Assembly: GCF_028476545.1 (NCBI RefSeq)
Contig: NW_026731579.1
Coordinates: 248,001 to 312,000 of the forward strand
Reading direction: 5' to 3'
Source: Physella acuta
Lineage: Eukaryota; Mollusca; Gastropoda; Physidae
DNA: 64,000 bases
Shown here: positions 11,501-21,900 of the stretch, piece after piece
How positions within the stretch are numbered: the first letter of the stretch is position 1
Layout of the letters: each line of letters begins with the position of its first letter
The notes under the pieces: model-generated
Seen by the model: only the letters and a program-made list of their open reading frames with translations
Told to the model about the DNA's origin: nothing
The model's database searches: none
Translations under genes and position numbers: made by a program

Positions 11501-14428
11501 CACTCAGTACAAAAAGAAAACAGACAAACAGTGCAGTGAGCAAGATGGAGACTCTCTTCTGCTTCTGCTATAACCAAACTGTTGCATCGTGGGCAGTAGT
11601 CAGTATCAGCCATAGCATCCAGTGTTTTCTGGTGAGGGGAGAGTTACAAAATAGGTTCAAATCTATAAGTTAGATTTTAAGATGATTAAAAGACAACTTA
11701 TACAGTATCAGCCATAGCATCCAGTGTTTTCTGGTGGGGGTAGAGTTACAAAATAGGTTCAAATTAATAAGTTAGATTTTAAGCTGATTAAAAGACAACT
11801 TATACCCAGTGTTTCTTCCAGACTTTTTTCTCCGGGGGGGGCACTTGAAATCTTCGGGGGGGCGGTAAACTTTCTTCGGGGGGGCGGACACTGTTAAAAG
11901 TATATATTTTCTATATAAATTATATAAATTTCTTTTCGTTCGGGGGGGGGCGGTAAAAATGTTTCGGGGGGGCTTCGCCCCCCCGAAGAGATGCCTGGAA
12001 GAAACTCTGCTTATACCGCTCAATGATAAAATTAGTTTTAATTTTTTTTAAAAATTTAATTTAATTATCAATAAAACCAACTAGGATTAGATATTAGCCC
12101 TCAAACGTTTTTGCACTTAGCAAATATTCTAAATATCTATGTTAAATAGATATGTTACTGAAAATAAAACAGCAGCCATGACAGTACCTGCAACAACAAC
12201 ACCTCCCATCTGTTGTAAGCTTCTGGTCCTAAAACAGCCTGGACAATATATGGTGGTAGAATTGTTTTACATTTGATGTCTGGACACCTGGGAAATTAAA
12301 GGTAGATGGACACAAAATTCTAAAAAAGTTAAAACTGTAAGAAGGTGCTTTGAGAAATTGTGTCATGTAAACTTTTACTTAAAGTACTCTAAGTAAACCT
12401 GAAGCATAGCTTACTTCAATGCCTCGACAGTGCCATCTCTAACATGCAAGTCACAAAACTCCCTCATACAATCTGTACAGAAGAAATGCTGACACTCCTG
12501 GAGTTTGTGGAAATGGATGCCAGGTTTCTCCATCAGGCAGACAGGACACTCCTGCATTGACTGACAGAACTCAAGTCTCATCTGCTCATGGTTGTACCTG
12601 TGCCAGGATCATAGGCATACACAATAAAGTTAAAAATAAACCTAAATTATTAGCAGAATTTTAAAAAATTATTTGAGTTTTAATGATATTTTTTTAGCTG
12701 ATTTTTTTCTTTTCATTATTCCATTAAGCCTTGTATTATTTTACAATGTGTAAATCTTGACAAGTCTTAAGCCAGAGTCAGGTACATATTATATTTAGGT
12801 TGGACCTTGTTTTAATAACAAAATTTAGGGCTACAGCTAGGTTAATATTATGTTTAGGCTAGAGTAAAGGCTATATATTTTATATTATAAAATTGTGCTA
12901 GTCTTTTCATTTTTTCTGACTATAGCCTACAGAGGGCACCAATACTATTTTTACCTCATGCAGTATGGGGCTATTTGTTTTTCTAATTATTTTCTGACCT
13001 TATCATATGAGCAATCACTTCCCCTAGGCCATCACTTGCTGAATTCTTCTCGTCTCCATCATCAGGGAGAGTAGATGACAACAAATGCAAAACCAGATGA
13101 TCAGTGATCCCCAAATAACTGTAATTTGAAAAAAAAATATTTTAAGAAATATTTGAATCCTAATACATTTACAATTTACGATGAAAATTAATTCAGTTGT
13201 TTAAATTATGTTCTAATCAAACAACCAAAAACTAAGTAGTTAAAATCCTGAAAAAACAAAATACAAAAATATTTGATTTTCCAAAGAAAAACAAAAAGAC
13301 AATTTTACCTGAGCAGGTTATTTTCCAGCCAATCAATCCAGGTGAATACAATAACCATTGGCTTCCCCTCTTGCCAAAGATTGTCCAGCATTTGACCAGT
13401 GCATTCAAGCTGTGTGCTGGTCAGCCATGGACATGACAGCTGGTAAGATGGGGGGTCACTTGATGGGTAGGTGGGTGGGAAGGTGATGTCCAGGTACAGA
13501 GGAGATAAATATTTCACATCAAACGAGCCTTGCCATTTACGACCTGGTGTACAACATAGAATTATTTTGATGGAAAATATCACAGTGTGGTTTTATGAGA
13601 TAAAAGTAAAGTAAGGAGGGGGATAGGTAAATGATGTGAGATATTGAGGGTAAAGTGACATGTCTAATTTTGTGTTAATTTCTAATCTAATTTGAAGTTT
13701 TTAAAACACCAGCAAAAATAATATAAAAATTATTTTGAAGGAGGACAAAGTGTAACCTGAGGTTGATCTGTTGAGTGGGAGGTTTTTCAAGGTGGTGGGT
13801 GGAGCTTCCCAACCAGCAGCTGTGGCTCCATATTGTGTTTCTTCTTCAATGGGCAGTACAACATCAATGTGGATCTTTTCAGTTTCTGCCTTTGGGCATA
13901 CTTTCACCTCAGAAAAAAATAATTACATCCTATTTTATTTTTTCTAAGTGTGGCCACTTGACTATTAAATAATTGCTAAATGCTAAAAAGGAACCCTGTT
14001 TTTAAAAATATCATATATATTATATAACAGCAAATTATCAATGTATTTTCTAGTCAAACAAATTGTACTTAATTTTATGAGTATTTACTTTTTAAAAATA
14101 TACTAATTCTGCCATCTACTTTTATTTAACTTTATAATTCTATTTTGTAAATTGTTAGTGCAGTTGTGTCTGTATAAATTATTTCATACTTACTACTTAC
14201 AATAATTTTGAACAATTCATGACTTTCCTTTTCAAATGCTGAAATAAGTTTGACTTTTTCATCAGCTTCTGTGTTGTACATTGATTTTAAGACTGTAATC
14301 TATTCAATAAAATCAATAAATATTTTTTAAAATTACGAAATTTATAAAAAAAAGTAATAAATGTATATAGGGACTACATATGAATTGCTCAATATACATA
14401 CATAATATAATATACATAATATACATAC

Positions 14429-14478
<50 letters not shown>

Positions 14479-14929
14479 GACCCTATTATTTTATTATATA
14501 GGCCTATACAATAAAGAGGCCTATAAAAACTTACTGTTGTATGGGCATCTCTCTACTATATGCACTGCCCTCAGAGGAAAAAAAACCAATTCCCCCTCCA
14601 CAACCCCCCCCCCCCCCCCTCACAAAGAATGAAAAAATAAACATTTTTATAGACAATGTTATTTAATATTTATAAACATAAACGTCCACGCCCTGATGTT
14701 TCCACCTCCCCTTCTTTCCAAATCCGAGAAAAATCATTAGAAGTATCTTTAAACTGAAAATAACAATTAGGTTATAACAGATAATACAAAGTATAAATAC
14801 ATTTATAAATATAATTGAATTATAATTTATTTTTAGCTTTACCTCATCTGTTTGCTCTTCAATGTTGCTACCACCATTTAAATCATTATTAAAACTATTA
14901 TTGTTATTTGAAATTTTAGTGACATCCAT
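8526..14929 (-). CDS. RNF14: RNF14-like RBR E3 ubiquitin ligase, copy 1
   Basis: An RBR ligase takes ubiquitin from an E2 at RING1, holds it on a RING2 cysteine and passes it to the substrate. Vertebrate RNF14 acts with GCN1/RNF25 on stalled ribosomes and was first named as an androgen-receptor coactivator. Exons, 5' to 3': 14843-14929, 14201-14299, 13757-13907, 13309-13543, 12999-13118, 12415-12597, 12188-12287, 11482-11628, 9867-10066, 9373-9529, 8526-8744. All phases fit, giving 565 residues. RWD spans about 30-195 ([27 protein letters not shown]). RING1 starts at C248/C251, IBR at C337, RING2 at C429/C432 with the expected catalytic C442 in GCNKMTC. An extra C-terminal Cys module (C513-C561, including NNHIKCWNC and FCFLCK) resembles the tail of plant RWD-RBR proteins and is absent from human RNF14 (474 residues). 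The start is the first ATG of exon 1. Confidence 0.88.
9030..9345. repeat. Irregular CAGCACA(T)TTAAA repeat in intron 10 of copy 1
   Basis: Loose tandem repeats of about 10 bp (ACAGCACATTAA, ACAGCACACTAC) combined with a longer unit of roughly 77 bp that appears twice (around 9110 and 9187). Copy 2 has only a short version at 19470-19530, so the array expanded in copy 1. The open frames here are Cys-rich artefacts of the repeat. Confidence 0.85.
10315..10925 (-). repeat. Dispersed ~0.6-kb repeat, copy in RNF14-1 intron 8
   Basis: The same sequence occurs inverted at 45115-45785 and, diverged, at about 40480-41180. Shared phrases (this strand) are ACTTCCGGTTACCGGAAAT, GATACAGAACTACAAATTTG, GGGAGGTGTAAAACGTC and CTCTATACTTCGCAGAG. 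No coding capacity was recognised and the class is unknown. Confidence 0.75.
11601..11804 (-). repeat. 102-bp tandem duplication across the exon 8 acceptor, copy 1
   Basis: Two units, at 11601-11702 and 11703-11804. Each contains the start of exon 8 (AAAACACTGGATGCTATGGC on the minus strand), its acceptor and the upstream branch region. Reading on from the outer acceptor meets a stop within about 11 codons, so only the inner acceptor (exon end 11628) gives the IBR frame. Copies 2, 3 and 4 have a single unit. Confidence 0.9.
11807..12009. mobile_element. hAT-like MITE with perfect 8-bp TSD
   Basis: A 203-bp element with inverted ends CAGTGTTTCTTCCAGAC and CCTGGAAGAAACTCTG. The interior has G-rich blocks (GGGGGGGCGGTAAA) around an AT core. 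It is flanked by CTTATACC on both sides (11799-11806, 12010-12017). Copy 3 has the uninterrupted site at 29968-29985 (CTTATACTGCTCAATG). The 8-bp TSD and CAG ends fit hAT. Relatives lie at 34620-34782 and 61046-61294. Confidence 0.88.
14400..14474. repeat. (TA)n microsatellite in intron 1 of RNF14 copy 1
   Basis: ATACATAATATA repeats followed by pure TA at about 14429-14474. The same intron carries much longer TA tracts in copies 2 and 3. Confidence 0.9.
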
Positions 14930-15594
14930 TTACTAATAAAAAGATCTAGTAATTGAAATAATTACATGAATATTGAATATCATTATCAATATATAGGATA
15001 TTTTTATATTTCAATAAAAACCTTAGACCTGTAGTTATTAATAAAAATTAATAAATAATTAACAAACTATTAAAATATTGAAAAATCACGTATTATGAAA
15101 GAAACATTTAAACATTAGCAGTTATAAAAGTATAAAATAATGCGAGATATGTCTAACACTGTGGCAATATTTCAATTGATGTTGCAATAGGTTACTGCAG
15201 TATTATATCATTTTTTTTTAGAAAAATCTAAATATTTCAAAGTCTCTGTAAAAAAAAAAAATTACCATTACTAAGCAAATGTTACTAAAATTAGTTTCGC
15301 CAAAATATAACAAAAAATAGTCTCGTCTTTTTGTTAAAAGCAACAATTTATTTCGTACGTTGAAGAGCATATTTAATTTGTGTGTAGCCATGGTAACTGA
15401 AAACAATTTTTCAAAATATTTTATTGATTCTTTTAGACGGCTACTGGACAATACGCAACTACAGCACTAATACAGCAACTTAACAAGATTTATTTTCCAC
15501 CAACTTCGCTGTGCATCCCTATTCCGTCCACCAAGAGAACGTACGTCGTACTCTTACAGTACACTAAATTTAACCAAATTAAATTAAATGACAA

Positions 15595-15597
<3 letters not shown>
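14930..15597 (-). promoter_or_regulatory. Probable 5' UTR and promoter flank of RNF14 copy 1
   Basis: Upstream of the copy 1 ATG and closely matched upstream of copy 2 (24743-25440); a diverged version of its first part precedes copy 3. It includes a near-palindrome at 15384-15397 (GTTACCATGGCTAC on the minus strand, X-box-like) and a GTACG/CGTAC-rich element near 15538-15552. No TATA box can be singled out in such AT-rich DNA. The transcription start is unknown. Confidence 0.45.

Positions 15598-15672
<75 letters not shown>
15597..15672. repeat. (TA)n microsatellite
   Basis: About 76 bp of uninterrupted TA, followed by an impure tail, next to the MITE at 15703. It is absent from the matching position upstream of copy 2. 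Confidence 0.95.
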
Positions 15673-15679
<7 letters not shown>

Positions 15680-15702
15680 TATATATACTATATACTTACA
15701 CC

Positions 15703-15889
15703 AGAGGCGTAGCAATGGGGCGGGGGGACACATATGTCCCCGGGCGCCGACCTTAGGGGGGCGCCAATATGGGGTGGAAAAAGTAATCAAAAGTTTGACG
15801 GGGGGGGGGGGGGTGCAAATCGAAAGTTTGAGGGGGGTGGTGCAAATTGAAAGTTTGTCCCCGGGCGCTGGAAAGGGTCGCTATGCCTC
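15703..15889. mobile_element. Probable MITE with AGAGGCGTAGC ends
   Basis: The left end AGAGGCGTAGC and right end GCTATGCCTC are imperfect inverted repeats. The interior is G-rich and contains CCCCGGGCGC twice plus short internal repeats of GCAAAT(C/T)GAAAGTTTG. Possible flanking duplication is ACTTACACC / ACTTGTACC (7 of 9). The matching flank of copy 2 (near 25440) lacks it. Confidence 0.6.
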
Positions 15890-15899
15890 ACTTGTACCT

Positions 15900-16792
15900 A
15901 CTACATGATACTAAGTAATAATTACTAACTAATATGGTTTCCAGAAAAATGCACAACGGAAAAATGCACAAACAAAAAAAAAATTCGCAAATACTGACAT
16001 ACTAAAACATTTTATAAATTGTGTCATATTTTGTGGAAATGTTAGGCTATATTATTATATTATGCTAGTGTAATGTAGTCACTCTTTGTTAATGTATAAA
16101 ATTGTTCGATGATTCCCTAATGTGAGTTGGATGGACTTAAGGAAATCCTACAAACTTGTGCCCATGATCTAAACTTGAAGCTGTTGGGTTAGGACTTTAG
16201 GAGTCATAAGTTGTTTTTAACTAAATTTTAAATTCTTACATTGTTCCCATTAATATTTTAGTTAATACCAGTAAAACATTTATGCTGTTTGTTAATATTT
16301 CCAACACAGTAAATCTAATAAAACTCAGAGACATCCTACAGTAACAAGTCCAAACTGTGATCCAAACAAGAGACCATTGGGCTGCAGCCAAATGCTCTAC
16401 CATTTGACCAAGCTGTCTCCTAATAGAATTATGCTACCTTCTAATTATACATTTAAATGTACTTTCCTTTTGTTACTAGATCTAAATATTCTTTTTATTT
16501 GGCCAATAATGGCAGGAGATGGAATATCAGAGGCCAAGAACTCAACACCATCACCAGGAATTTGTATTTCTCAGACCATCATATTAACTGATGGTCCTTG
16601 CTTTGTATTTCCCAGTAGGCTTACTTCTTATGTTATGTGATGGTCTTTGCTCACCAATCACTTTTTTATTTTAAGCATTCTCTTTTGTGTTTTGGTACTC
16701 ACAGAGAACCAGCCTTGATGAGCTGGAGGGCCATTCTAGCAGCTGGGTCAGACTGGTTAACAGCCTACATGATCATTTGTATGATTTGTATG
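15900..16792. other. Spacer between RNF14 copies 1 and 2, duplicated at 25.4-26.7 kb
   Basis: Matches the spacer upstream of copy 2 with indels. Includes a partial tRNA-like SINE head at about 16325-16435 (minus strand; GACCATTGGGCTGCAGCCAA), which has a fuller relative at 26224-26440. No gene seen. Confidence 0.6.
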
Positions 16793-18150
16793 GTTGGTGG
16801 GTTGGGCTAACAACCCAACAGAGTAAAAACATCAGTGCCACAAAACATTAACAGCACCCAGATTATGTCAGTTGTACCAAAAACATTTATAGCACCCAGA
16901 CTATGTCAGTGCTACAAAGCGTTAACAGCACCCAGAACATTTTTGCCTCTCTCACAAAGAGGAGGTCCTATAAAAGTAACTATGAAGCTGATTGGTCAAA
17001 CCTGGAAGGGTGCTGAACTGAAAACTTGTGTGAGATGTGGAAGGTTAATTGAGTAGCAGTGATGAGAAAATATAACATAAGTTAACTAAGAGGCAAGATG
17101 AATGCAATCAGGAAAAGTAAAATTAAATGCAGGTGAAAAATGTTTGTGTTTAGGTAGGAAGACATAGAGACGCAACATACAAGGGGTAGCAACAGTATTG
17201 TGATCACAAGCAGAACAGGCCCTTATAAAATGGGAACTAAGGGAATCAAGGATATTAGCTGTTACAGTTATGACACATAAGAATGGAATTGACTAATGTG
17301 ATCCAGTGTTATGCTCCAAATAATGAACAATTTGCAGAAACAAAGTAAAATTTCTAGATAAGATTACAAACAGTCATGGATAAATTTAGGAACAAGGACA
17401 TCACATTAGTGATGGAAGATTGATTGTACAGTGTAGAAAGCTGACAATCAACAAAGGAGTAGACTACAATCTTTATATAAATAGCTGCTTATGGCAAACA
17501 TAAAATTTCAAGTATTTTGAAAACATACTTAACGCAACAGTATGGGAAAGGACAGGACAAATCCCAGGGAAGCAAGAAATTGGAAAAATAAGGTGGAGAA
17601 GGACAGGCCAAATTTTGAGAAAACCTGGAACTAGTAGGGCCTTGCGCTGGACAAGGCATATCATGGAATCCATAACTATTAACCAAGGATCTAGAAAAAG
17701 AAAAATGCCCAAAATACCTGGCATTAGAGAATTTTAAAAAGTCATGAGAATTATTGACAAGAGTTGGAAGAAATGGAAACCACAGCAAAAGACAGTATAG
17801 CATAGATGCTACCTGGAAAAGTTGAAAGAGTGAAGATGTGTTTAGGTAGAAATAATTAATGGTATGACTATGGTACAGAGTTCATTTTAGATTCAGTTAG
17901 TGGTAGCATTTTGTACTCCTTCACAGTCTGGTGTATAAATAAAATGTTTCTTTTAAGTTTATAATTAAAACATCACCTCTATGTTTATTTGTAATTAAAA
18001 CATTACCTTTAGGTTTGTAATAAAACATTACCTGATTTCATTTTAATGTACTTTTAAGTGTGTGCAGCTTTTATTTCATTTTAATTTACTTTTTAGTGCG
18101 TGTAGATTCTTTCTCTATTGGGTCACCAAGTGAGAGAAACATCATACCAT
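16793..18150 (+). mobile_element. Internally deleted LINE (endonuclease fragment plus C-terminal tail)
   Basis: A non-LTR retrotransposon remnant. From about 17190, translations give ALIKWELRESRI, then NVIQCYAPNNEQ and RNKDITLVMED. These match the apurinic-type endonuclease of LINEs (consensus style: ALIGWE..., MNVIQCYAPTND, KDITILMGD). From about 17590 the translation RRTGQILRKPG and a following ..W-rich stretch match the C-terminal tail seen after reverse transcriptase (RWIGHVLRKP). The reverse transcriptase itself is missing, so the two parts are joined across a large deletion. Several stops and frame changes show it is dead. The 5' part (about 16830-16940) has a ~36-bp repeat containing AACAGCACCCAGA. 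The equivalent spacer at 26.7 kb lacks the whole insertion. Confidence 0.75.
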
Positions 18151-18923
18151 CATTTTTTTTCATGTTTTACTGTTAGCATTAAAAAAGGGTATGTCATAGA
18201 AAAATTTAAAAGAAAACCTTCTAGGGTTATTTTGGTGAATGGTGAATGATAAAAAATAAAAATTACATAGAGCTTGCCATAATGTTTGCCTTACATCTAA
18301 GATCTAAATAATGTCTTTTTAAATATCCTGCAAATCAAACACAATTCAAGTTTTATACAAATTTATTGTATAATAGTAAATGCCTGTATAATATAATTTA
18401 GTGTACAAAGAAAGACAATGAAAAAAAGTAGCATAATTATCACTATTCCAACATATAACAGATGAATGAATGAGTAAAAATGTTAAGAGTAATTAGAATA
18501 GTCAACAGAGATACAGCATTTATTGTCACAAAATGTGTAACATATCTATATGATTATCATAATGGTAGGTGTGAGCATAGACATTAAAGCTTAAAACATT
18601 TCATGAAATCATTAACTAAAACAATATTAACACTATTTATTTGTGCTTGATTAAAAGTCTACACATAAATCGCAGCAACCCTACATAAGTTTTGGCCTCC
18701 TCCATAAGCTTGATGTTATTTTAGGAATTGTTCTTTCCTTTTTTGTCTCGAGTTTCTTTGTTTTAGAATATTGGGGTATCAATTTAACTGTCCTTCGGCC
18801 ATACCAACCTAAGGCCTGTCTAACAGTTTTAACCTGAGCATTGTGAAATGTCCTATCTTTTCTCACTTGCCCTAACAAACATTTACAACAAGATAAACAT
18901 TAAGCTCTAATAAACAGCCTGTG
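18151..18923 (-). other. 3' UTR and flank of RNF14 copy 2
   Basis: Closely matches 26690-27474 downstream of copy 3 and, diverged, 35340-35982 downstream of copy 4. A minus-strand open frame at 18681-18878 (64 residues, with RKDRTFHNAQVKTVRQALGW) is partly kept in copy 3 but soon broken there. I take it as untranslated sequence. A minus-strand AATAAA lies near 18361-18367. Confidence 0.5.
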
Positions 18924-21900
18924 CTAGGAGTGTTGAACACATGGCCCCATAAAATGGGCCATTATGGCACCCCTGATCAGCTGTTTACACAGAAAACAAA
19001 AGTTGCGCTTGCAGTTCCAGCACTTGATGTGGTTGTTGTGGTCAGTTTTCTTCAAGTTGACCTGTTTGCACCCAGGGCACAGGCACCTGTTGACTGCTAG
19101 GTCAGGGTTGACCTCGACCTGAGCCTGGATGCGCAAGATCTCCTGTAGACGCCAGGAAAAATAAAACAATTTAAGAAACTGATGGCGGCCCTGTCCCACA
19201 TGGAGTAAAGGGAACTAAGTCAAGTTAGTCAATGCTGACGTTACACCTTGTTAAAAACATTATTTTTTAAAATTATCTCTACTCTAATGCTTCACAGATA
19301 CTATAAATCAAAGAGTTTTTTGTTAGGTTTAGGATTGAGATTTTACTTCAAATATAGACAGGTAGGTCTACTAAACAAGTATACAAAAGTCTCAACTATG
19401 CTTTTAGTCGTTGTTACATATAAATTTATCATTGATTATTTGAGTATAAGTGAAATGTTTTTGACTACCAAACAGCACAGCAGACAGCACATTAAACAGC
19501 ACACTACACAGCACATCAGACAGCAAACCAATTAGAACATGTTTGTACTAACACTGCAACTCACATCAGGTGGTATCCTCTTTGGTGTTTTAGGTGGAAT
19601 TTGGTTCACAATCACTAAGGTGGCATTCAACAAACATCCAGCTTGCGTAAAATGTTCGTACCCATCAATTTCGTTACCACACACCCAACAGAAACTAATA
19701 CCACATCTGCATGTCATCTTGTTGCACCTACAGAAATTTGTATTCATTGTGACATACGTCAGTATGAGAGGCTTCAGTAAATGACATAATTAGAGTGATC
19801 TCCCCTGTCTCTAGATACCACCACTGTATCCTCCCTAGTAATAGCAACTGGTTCTAAGCTTGATATAATGTGTACCTAAAATAGATATTTATGAAAACTT
19901 TTATCATCATTTCCCGTTTGTGCCCAAGACACATGGGGCAGATGAAGTAGAGTTCATCTGCATCAGAGACCTCAGCATATGAAGGGATAGTGTGGTCAGC
20001 ACTATTCCTAGCTGCCTTTGTTTCCCTAACGTGTTAGGTACCCATCAGAGCTGGGTGGACTCAGGGACGTTCCACTTATTTGAACCAGGATTCAAACTCA
20101 AGAATCTTAGGTTAGCCATCTAGCTCTATAGTGCTAGGCCACGCAGTCCCATATAAAAATGTATTTAAATTACCTACTGAATAAGAGTAAGACAGTAGCC
20201 ATATTCTTAAAAAAATCAAATTATATCTATAACCTAACAACACATGACAAAAAGTCTGAAATGGTATGAGAATTAAATAATTGATGAAACTAAAATAGGA
20301 ACAAAATAATATAAATTATTAAATACCCATCAATTTTTTCAATACGTATTTTACAACTGGGACAACTTTGTGTTTCCTTCTGGACAATTACTTTATAGAC
20401 AATTTCTTCTTGAAGTTTTCTCTTCATTTCAAGAAATTTTTCCTGCTCTGCCACACTGAGCCCTCCCCTTTTGATTTGCTTATCCAGATCATGCAGCAGT
20501 TCATCATCCGTTTGACATGGTCGTCCCTACAGTCATATAGACAATATATTTTTTAAAATCCTAAACAAACAACTTAGAAAAAAGATATATTAAAAGCATG
20601 AAATAAATAGTTGATTGAGCCTGATAAAATAAATAGCATTTCTGACTTTCTTTAGCAAAGAGAAAAAAATGTATCAAGCATTGAAGCTATTTTTTTAACA
20701 AAATAATGCCAGTAAAAATATGGCATACACAATTTTTTAGTTTAAAGAACAAAGCAATAAAAATTAAAAATAGAACATAAGGTGTAGTTAGTGCATATTT
20801 ATCGAACACAGATTAAAAATGATATCTTAAATAGATTTAAATAATTATGTTTTTACAAGTATTTATTTAACTTGCTTCCTCTCTCTCTGTTGTCAGGCTG
20901 TCTGTCAACAGTATGTTTATTGAAATGCCCGAGCAAAATTTCAGGCACTTCTAACTGATAAGATTCAGTTCAAAGTTGGCACACGGGTCAAGACATGAAG
21001 ACAACACAATCTAACATTAAATTTGACATAATTGGATGCATAATTAATTTTTATGAATTAATTAAAATTGAGTCAAAATTAGTAGGCAGTCTTATCCAAC
21101 TATTCTGCACTATTATGTACGCATTACCACATTCATTAGGTGCGCAATAGTTTTTAGTCATGCAACTCTATTGTAGATAAAAAAAATTTCAAGTACGAAA
21201 AACAGTTCATAAAAATGTTTTAATAACAAGCTTTTATGTAATAATGCACTAAAAAGTCAAAAATAAATTATACACTAATATTTAAATAACTATTTTAAAA
21301 AAGCGTGGGTCTTTCCCTAAATATTAGTAAAGGTATCCAATAGATACTAAAGTGACCCACGCTTTTCTTTATAGTTATATAATTAGTGTATAATTTATTT
21401 TCTACTTTTTAGTGCATTATTATGTTATAAAAGCTTATTATTAAAACGTTTTTTATAAAAAAAAAACTTTTATAATCATTTTTTAAAAGCTTGATTATTT
21501 AGCTTAAAAGATAAAGAAAGTGGGAGACACTGAATTTTTTTTTTACTTTTACCTGATGCCAACATCTTCTGCACTCAGTACAAAAAGAAAACAGACAAAC
21601 AGTGCAGTGAGCAAGATGGAGACTCTCTTCTGCTTCTGCTATGACCAAACTGTTGCATCGTGGGCAGTAGTCAGTATCAGCCATAGCATCCAGTGTTTTC
21701 TGGTGGGGGAGAGTTACAAAATAGGTTCAAATCAATAAGTTAGATTTTAAGCTTATTATAAGACAACTTATACATTAGCAATCCTAACCCTTACTGTTGT
21801 TATGTTATACAAATAAAGCCATCAAGAAAATAAATGGGAGCTCACACCCGCTTTATTATTTTTTAGTACAACACCTATTCAACCAATATTTAGAATATGA

